This document shows positions 7,650 through 12,886 of a stretch of 12,886 bases of DNA, one piece after another; position 1 is the stretch's first letter, and every line of letters begins with the position of its first letter. The notes under the pieces are model-generated. The model searched no databases. It worked only from the letters and a program-made list of their open reading frames with translations, and was not told where the DNA came from. Position numbers and translations under genes: made by a program. Source of the stretch: Euperipatoides rowelli (lineage: Eukaryota; Onychophora; Udeonychophora; Euonychophora; Peripatopsidae); the NCBI GenBank assembly GCA_003024985.2, contig PXIH01S0003130.1; one strand, given 5' to 3'.

Positions 7650-7657
7650 CCTTAACA
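7650..7657. other. Left target-site duplication of the hAT-type MITE
   Basis: CCTTAACA, identical to 8128-8135, abuts the TAGGGTTG terminus. Confidence 0.85.
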
Positions 7658-8127
7658 TAGGGTTGCTATATTTCTAGACTGCCAAACCGGGACAATTTTG
7701 ACCCAAATTCCTTCAAACATGCTCAGTGTGTGCTTGTGTGTCGCTAGTGTTTGCAAGTCAAGCTTGAAACATAGCGTGAGAAAATAAATGTGNTTTCTGA
7801 AATAGCNTGAGAAAATAAATGTTATTTCAAAGACATCTAGCTATCGCACTGAACGTACTAAAGTTTTACTAATACAATTATTTTAACCACGGTAGTTAGG
7901 TTTAGTAATTAATTATTAAGCAAGCATGCCTTTGAATGAATTCAAAACAAGCGAGAAAGCGATATTTCCAGGATTTTATATATATGGTATGCTTAAACCA
8001 TTATATAAGTAATTACTGTATTTTTAATTTTAATCAAATTCAGGACATTTATACTTCCCGAGAAGTGCTTTCGGGACACGTCTAGAATCCGGTACCGTCC
8101 CGGAAAATCGGTACATATACAACCCTA
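7658..8127. mobile_element. hAT-type MITE with perfect 8-bp target duplication
   Basis: The ends are TAGGGTTG and CAACCCTA, part of imperfect inverted repeats of about 35 bases (left TAGGGTTGCTATATTTCTAG... and right, read inward, TAGGGTTGTATATGTACCGA..., both reaching a CCGGGAC or CCGGGACGG box). Immediately outside, CCTTAACA occurs at 7650-7657 and again at 8128-8135, an exact 8-base duplication, the hallmark of hAT insertion. The 470-base body has no open frame and contains a 33-base tandem duplication (from 7766 and 7799). Single N bases are at 7793 and 7807. The intact duplication implies a fairly recent or well-preserved insertion. Confidence 0.85.
7766..7831 (+). repeat. 33-bp tandem duplication inside the MITE
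   Basis: GAAACATAGCGTGAGAAAAT and GAAATAGCNTGAGAAAATAA start 33 bases apart and share AAATAAATGT and a TTTC block. The N at 7807 falls at the G of the CpG present in the first unit, so it may be an unresolved CpG variant. Confidence 0.7.
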
Positions 8128-8135
8128 CCTTAACA
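8128..8135. other. Right target-site duplication of the hAT-type MITE
   Basis: CCTTAACA, identical to 7650-7657, abuts the CAACCCTA terminus. Confidence 0.85.
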
Positions 8136-8900
8136 TCAAAATAATAAATAAATAAATATTTTTAAGATCTTTTTCACCTAGAGGTATAAAATCCTGTGCA
8201 TCTTATGGAAATGTTGGATTATACAGACCCGGTCCTAGGCTGTATAAATCTTCTCATTCTCAATGACATTTACTACATTTCTGGGACGGCCATTTTCTTG
8301 TGGTAAGATTTTGAGACATTTGAAACGATAAAAATCCATTATCCGATCAAACAAGCATCCTAAAGACTGCTATTTTCACTCCAAGTAGGGGTACTGTTGA
8401 AAATGAACCATTATGTGGGTCATAATATCAGTTTTAGAATACTGTACTCAAGTCTGGCATTAGAAGAAAGTGATGAAATACTTAAAAGGTTAGATGTAGA
8501 TAGCTAGCATTGATAAATCTTACTGTATTTTTAGAGGAGGCAAAAAAAAAAAAAGTCTTTGTTTGTATTACTTCCAATTTTAGTTCTTTTAATCACTGTA
8601 TATTTGTACTGCATATAATAATGATAAAAAAAAATTATGTATAGTAAAGTAAGTCTCATATATGATTAGACTGAAATAACTTCTGAGATTTGCAATAGAT
8701 GATAATCTCAGTTAAGGCCTAAACTGAAGTGGTTAGAGTCAGCTTATCTAAACTCTAAAGTTTTTGATAATTTTCTTCTAATGGGATGGTGATTTACAGT
8801 TCTTAAATCATCTCCATTACTAGTTCTTAAACTCATGTTCTGTTGCATATGATTAACAACTTAACTACACGTTTTAAATCATCTATATTACTTAAATCAT
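8136..8900. other. AT-rich stretch, exon-like signals only
   Basis: No gene is demonstrated. A hairpin TTATACAG/CTGTATAA occupies 8219-8247 with CCTAGG in its loop. A good acceptor (TCTTTTTCACCTAG, ending 8181) and a good donor (GTG then GTAAGAT at 8303) frame 121 bases, but all three frames contain stops, so at most this is a non-coding exon. A 19-base direct repeat, TTAAATCATCTCCATTACT at 8803 and a two-mismatch copy at 8874, precedes the next MITE. Confidence 0.4.
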
Positions 8901-9310
8901 CAAGCGTGTCAAACTCAAAACCTTATGTGGGTCAAATAAACAAGGTTTAAGTTTATGTGGGCCGCAAAAAAAAAAGGAAAGCTTCATAATCAATTTTCAT
9001 TAAAACGCTCCAACTCCCACTTTTCTTGAAAATTTCTATGTTCGTCAGCAATTTTTCATTTATTTCTACTACCACTTGGCTTTGATAGAGACATGCTGAA
9101 TACAAAAGACTGAAATAAATGAATAATAGTTAAAATTGTTTAAAATAATACGACATTTAAACAAATAATTGCACAAATTAATAAGCATTTTATGGAAATG
9201 GTGAGCCTGTGCGTAAGGTGACGCGATATTAGCATACTGTAATTGGCTGGGCCTGGGCCGCACAAATAATTGATTAGGGTCGCATGCAGGCCGCGAGTTT
9301 GACACCCCTG
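8901..9310. mobile_element. hAT-type MITE with GTGTCAAACTC ends
   Basis: The left end CAAGCGTGTCAAACTC and the reverse complement of the right end CAGGGGTGTCAAACTC match in 14 of 16 bases. The right end continues inward as GCGGCCTGCATGCGACCC, a GC-rich subterminal region; the left has a TGTGGGCCGC box at 8956-8965. Ends of the type CAGGGGTGTCAAACTC plus GGCCGC boxes are, to my knowledge, widespread in animal hAT MITEs. No 8-base duplication survives (TAAATCAT on the left, GATCTGTT on the right), which suggests age or rearrangement. Short minus-strand frames over the right end read the inverted repeat and are not genes. Confidence 0.75.
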
Positions 9311-11010
9311 GATCTGTTGCAAGTGAAATGCCAGCTAAGTTTTAAAAAAAATAAAATCTACTCTCTCTGTAAGTGAAGAAATAACAAGCACTAAATTAAG
9401 TTTATGGTTGTTCTACAGTTATAATAACGCGAACACTCTCAATATTATTTACCTGGTTTATAGGAAGTTTAAAGCTGGTACCAGAATAGCTATTTCATTT
9501 TTAGTATTTATTTTTAAATGAACCTAACACTACTAACAATTTTAAACATGTTTCACTGGAATTCTATTGTAACAGAAGTAGAAGAATGGGAAATTATGAT
9601 TACAGAGTATGATAAACAATTATTTGTTTATTAAATTAGAAAGCTTGATTTATTTCTGATTTAATTATTTTAAAATTACAAACAATGGTACTAATGAAGT
9701 GATTTTTATTTTTCACTATGCACTTTTGATATTTTTATAAAATGTAAAAAGCTCTTGCTGTTAACTTTGCCTTATTAGCTGACTTTCAAAAATGAAACAA
9801 ATGCCTTAAAGTATAAAAGAACAGTTACAAGATTTTTTTTTTTTTAAAAAAAAAAACAAGTTTAACATCAATTTAAAAAGTGAAAGTACAAAGAGAAACG
9901 CAAGACTGAAAAGAAAAGTTAGCTGACTTTTGTTGGTGAAATATGACCCTTCATTTAACAATTCTATAATGGAACACCTTTTCATTTAAATTCTGCTTCA
10001 GTATTGATTTGCTAGGATACAATCTTGAATATGATCCTGATAAACAACAAATGACACTGTAGCTCCCCACTGATAAATACAAGATTATTTAACATCAGTA
10101 TAAACTTTAAAGATTTCTTCAAAGTTTTTTTTTTTGAAAAAAAAATAAATTTAGCCTTTGTTTTCAGGCAACATAAGAACTTGTAACCTTATAGCAGTTC
10201 CTTTAAAAGATGTGGCTTCCATCAAATGAACTTTGTTCAAGGTAATTATTACTGTATTAAATCACACTAAACACAGTGACCATACAGAAGATTAAACTAC
10301 AAAGCTAAAACTTTTAAAATAAAATGAATACAAAAGAAGAAAAGAAGAAAAACGTCAAGTTCTTATGCATACAGACGACTGATTTTAATATAAGATAATA
10401 AAGAAACGGTAATGTAATCTATTCGTTACTGAGAATTTTACTTTTCATTATTTGAAATAAGAGCTGTAAGAAAATATGGTAAGAACTTAAATTTTCAATG
10501 TTGCTTCTTTATTGAAGAATAAAGATAATAGTAAAATATTTTTAAAATGTCATCGTAAGGCTAGCCTCGTTATTATTCTATTTCGGTTTGCTTATTTGCT
10601 TTGAACACTGGGTGAACTATTATACCTATTACATATCAATTACCCAGTCCAGAGTTATGGTGTTATTGTTGAGTGTGTATCTATAGATCTGGTGTTATAA
10701 ATAACATCCGACCTAAGAGTAACACATTTTACTTTTAGCTACATTTTGGTTTCTCAAATAAATCCAGTAAACAGTAATCTATGGCAGAGTGGAGGCTAAC
10801 TGACTATAGCCCTTGTCAGACGAAACAATCTGAATACGATTTATATCACATACAATGGCAATGACCTAGATCATTTGCAGTTGGATCATGTAACAAAGTT
10901 GAATGGAATGAACTTTCATTCAATCATCACATGTGATTGCAACAACCAATAGAATGATTGCATTGAATTAACATGTGGTTAGTTGCTGAAGTTAGAAAAA
11001 AAAACAATCT
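9311..11010. other. Long AT-rich stretch without a gene
   Basis: Stops occur in all frames throughout. Visible items are a T13-A10 block at 9833-9855, a T11-G-A9 block at 10125-10145, a splice-like block at 10168-10241 with only a 19-codon open stretch, and the perfect palindrome ATCACATGTGAT at 10926-10937, with GAATGAA-CT-TTCATTC just before it. I recognise no family or RNA gene here. Confidence 0.5.
9833..9855. repeat. T-run/A-run palindrome
   Basis: Thirteen T are followed directly by ten A. A similar T11-G-A9 arrangement is at 10125-10145. It could be poly(A)-tail remnants meeting head to head, or simple slippage. Confidence 0.5.
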
Positions 11011-11160
11011 TGGACTACTAAAATATGAAATTCATTTTGAAATTTGATATTGAACTACGATTGATTCATAGTTATAGAGTGATTTAGTAACTCTATAACT
11101 ATGAATTAATCGAAGTTCAATTATCAATTTTCAAAATGAAATTCATAATTTAGGAGTCCA
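11011..11160. repeat. Short-loop foldback element, about 89% paired
   Basis: Arms 11011-11079 and 11091-11160 are reverse complements with about 7 mismatches and one single-base gap, separated by an 11-base loop (11080-11090). The outer ends are TGGACT and AGTCCA; complementarity stops abruptly there, so the 150-base element boundaries are sharp. The innermost 20 bases of each arm (TTCATAGTTATAGAG and its partner) are exact. No open frame and no obvious target duplication. The sequence is unrelated to the other two palindromes in the window. Confidence 0.8.
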
Positions 11161-12120
11161 TGATGAGGGTGGAAAGAAACATTCCACAGAATAAAAAAAA
11201 AACTAAATATTTTTGCTAATTGTTTAGTGTGGACTACAGAGCGATAAAAGTATCAAACGGAGAACAGCCTATACTAAATATAAACCATTATACCATAAAT
11301 CGAATACTACTAGGGAGCACGGTGTAAAATATAAGCTAAATTTAAAGAATGAATGTGGAGTTTTCTTCTCTCTTTTTTTTTTTAAATAACAAATTAATCT
11401 TAGTCAATATAATTTATAAGAACATTTCTCCTCTTTACCCAATTTCTCAGCAAAATGTGTTTTTTTATTTACAGTACCTTATATTTTAAGAAATTAAAAA
11501 CATTGTTTCAAAACTTTTGTTAATTTTGTTTTTGAGAAATTATTGAATTTCACAAACAGTATGTCTAAAATAATAAATTCCTTGATCTTATTTAAAAGGT
11601 TTTTTTTTTCTTTTAAGAAAGGATTAAGTCTACAAGACTACTACTACTATGAATTAATTAAATATTTTTTTTTATATTCTTGTTAAAAATTTCCCCTGTT
11701 TTAACATGTTATAATAGAAAAACATAAATAAATTCCAAATATNTATGTATTTATTTCAATAATATAAATGACTTTAATATTTATTTTTATGATTAAGTTA
11801 TTGCATTTTAAAATTTTATATCACAAAGTTATGATTAATAAAAATTTCTTACAAGTGAAAAGTAAATAAACTATTGCATTGTGGTCAGGAATCGTATACG
11901 ATATTAAATGCGACGATTCATTTTTTGATTAGTATTGTCTACTACTGAAATTGTGCACGTTCATCGAATGGATGATCATATACGATTTATATAGGATATA
12001 ATTCTTATGTAAATCGTGTCAGAAATACTTACAACATTCAAGCATTTTGTGATTTAGTTAGTTGGTATTATTATACACACATACATATATACAAAATTAT
12101 TAAACCTGGTGATTGACGCA
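11161..12120. other. AT-rich stretch without a gene
   Basis: No coding signal is seen. The perfect palindrome ATCGTATACGAT lies at 11891-11902, with related words GCGACGATTC at 11910-11919 and ATATACGAT at 11979-11987. One N is at 11743. Part of the right side could be decayed continuation of the transposase-bearing element to the right. Confidence 0.45.
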
Positions 12121-12886
12121 ATTTGATTTTAAAGAACACTTAGGAGGTATGCTAATGTCTTCAGCTTAACTATGTCTTAACATCTCCAATGTTTTCCCCT
12201 TCATGTTGCAAATGTTTTTCATACACAGTCCCCCACACCTCCCAAAAAAATATTCTTTCAGGTATAAAATTTACAAATTCCAGGTTCTTTTCTACCGAGT
12301 CAAGATAATAAATGTATTTCTCTGGTTCACATGTTAATAGTTTCATCAATATAAATCTTAACATAATTTAGATAAACATGAAAAATATCCCAAGATCATA
12401 ATCCTGATGGTACTAAATGGAAAAGGAAAGAGATACAACATATGAAAAGCAAGACAATGTGGCAGTAAAAATAAATACACTATCATTTAAAAACTATTTT
12501 AAGGCAAATAATCCTATTTTTATTGGATACCTCTGAGCATTTCATACAGTATCTAGCAATATTTCCAGAGTTCTTCAAGCTTTTCATCCAAATTAGCCTC
12601 ATTTTTAACATCTGCCATTTTGCCGTTAACTGTTTTTCTGAAACTTTCATTTTGTATTCCAAATAAGGTTAAATAGATTTAACTTTTTCTAAAAATTCTT
12701 CACACTATACATGCTTTTTTCTTTAATCCATCAATTTGATTTCTTTTTTTTCTAAAAAAGAAATACCACAATGACTATGCACAATGTGGTATTTGAACCA
12801 AAAATGTCTACATTCTTGCCAATTGTTCCGCTGAGTCACCAGCATCGATTTGATTATTAATTTTCTTTCTCCTGTTTGCTGTTCTT
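12121..12886 (-). pseudogene. Broken pogo/Tigger-type transposase, runs off the window
   Basis: On the minus strand, pieces of a pogo-superfamily transposase appear in correct order but different frames. First comes a Psq/CENP-B-like helix-turn-helix: KLIIK (12863-12849), then IDAGDSAEQLARM (12849-12811, followed by TAG), then FGSNTTL (about 12802-12782). About 590 bases further, an uninterrupted frame (12364-12170) contains NFIPERIFFWEVWGT and later EGENIGDVKT, which align with the family's first catalytic block (typically F.PERIFN.DETG, then KG.K..G.VTS). The position expected for the first catalytic Asp is altered here. A shifted piece IPPKCSLKSN (about 12150-12121) could be the next conserved segment. 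Spacing agrees with the family. Multiple frameshifts and stops mean it is dead; the N terminus lies beyond the right edge. Confidence 0.6.
12761..12794. other. Perfect 10-bp hairpin within the transposase relic
   Basis: AAATACCACA (12761-12770) pairs with TGTGGTATTT (12785-12794) around a 14-base loop. It overlaps the last helix-turn-helix fragment and is probably incidental. Confidence 0.5.

Noticed and set aside
7254-7650. Minus-strand frames of 66 and 92 codons
   Set aside because: The translations are largely hydrophobic, F/L/I/Y-rich strings expected from T-rich DNA. The two overlap each other in different frames, and no domain is recognisable.
8182-8302. Exon-like block with strong acceptor and GTAAGAT donor
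   Set aside because: All three frames contain stops before the donor, so it cannot be an internal coding exon; a non-coding exon cannot be shown without transcripts.
9069-9322. Two overlapping minus-strand frames of 60-78 codons
   Set aside because: Both start inside the right terminal repeat of the hAT-type MITE (8901-9310); their GC-rich, protein-like beginning is the GGCCGC-type end sequence.
10168-10241. Possible exon after TTTGTTTTCAG with donor-like AAG/GTAATT
   Set aside because: Only one frame is open, for 19 codons, and it stops before the donor; similar signals occur by chance many times in DNA of this composition.
10885-10980. Possible fourth long palindrome around ATCACATGTGAT
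   Set aside because: Only the 12-base centre and a small neighbouring hairpin pair well; the wider arms match poorly when aligned.
11881-12030. ATCGTATACGAT and related words as MITE ends
   Set aside because: The proposed ends share only about 6-8 scattered bases and have no target duplication.

Overview
This is eukaryotic, almost certainly animal, DNA: strongly AT-rich (about 70% by eye), full of A and T runs, with no long open reading frame, no operon structure and no rRNA or tRNA that I can recognise. Nearly all identifiable content is transposon debris, mostly short non-autonomous DNA elements with inverted ends. The mix of hAT-type, TA-flanked and pogo/Tigger-type elements, plus scattered single N bases, fits an intergenic or intronic stretch of an invertebrate draft assembly. 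The species cannot be fixed from the sequence.

Layout, left to right. 195-535 is an old, diverged long palindrome whose centre (314-412) still folds as a clean hairpin. 850-1679 holds six copies of a CCAAAYAAGTG-type 15-mer between two direct repeats. 1870-2361 is a 492-bp element with CAGTAAA ends and TA on both sides. 2924-3206 is a second palindrome, well preserved in its inner arms. 4360-4726 has two exon-like blocks on the + strand. 5109-6129 is a composite repeat with GC-rich inverted ends around 190-bp tandem repeats, followed by a 21-bp duplicated hairpin. 7213-7275 is a possible lysine-rich last exon. 7658-8127 is a hAT-type MITE with a perfect 8-bp target duplication. 8901-9310 is a second, unrelated hAT-type MITE. 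11011-11160 is a third palindrome, about 89% paired. The right end (12121-12886, minus strand) carries a broken pogo/Tigger transposase that runs off the window.

The parts do not form a pathway. The elements look like independent insertions of different ages, by arm identity, intact target duplications and frameshifts. No functional gene is demonstrated. The best protein evidence is the fossil transposase: helix-turn-helix pieces followed about 590 bases later by the start of a DDE domain. The exon candidates at 4360-4437, 4651-4726 and 7213-7275 rest only on splice-site context and open frames. The most unusual aspect is three unrelated long foldbacks in under 12 kb, each able to form hairpin RNA if transcribed.
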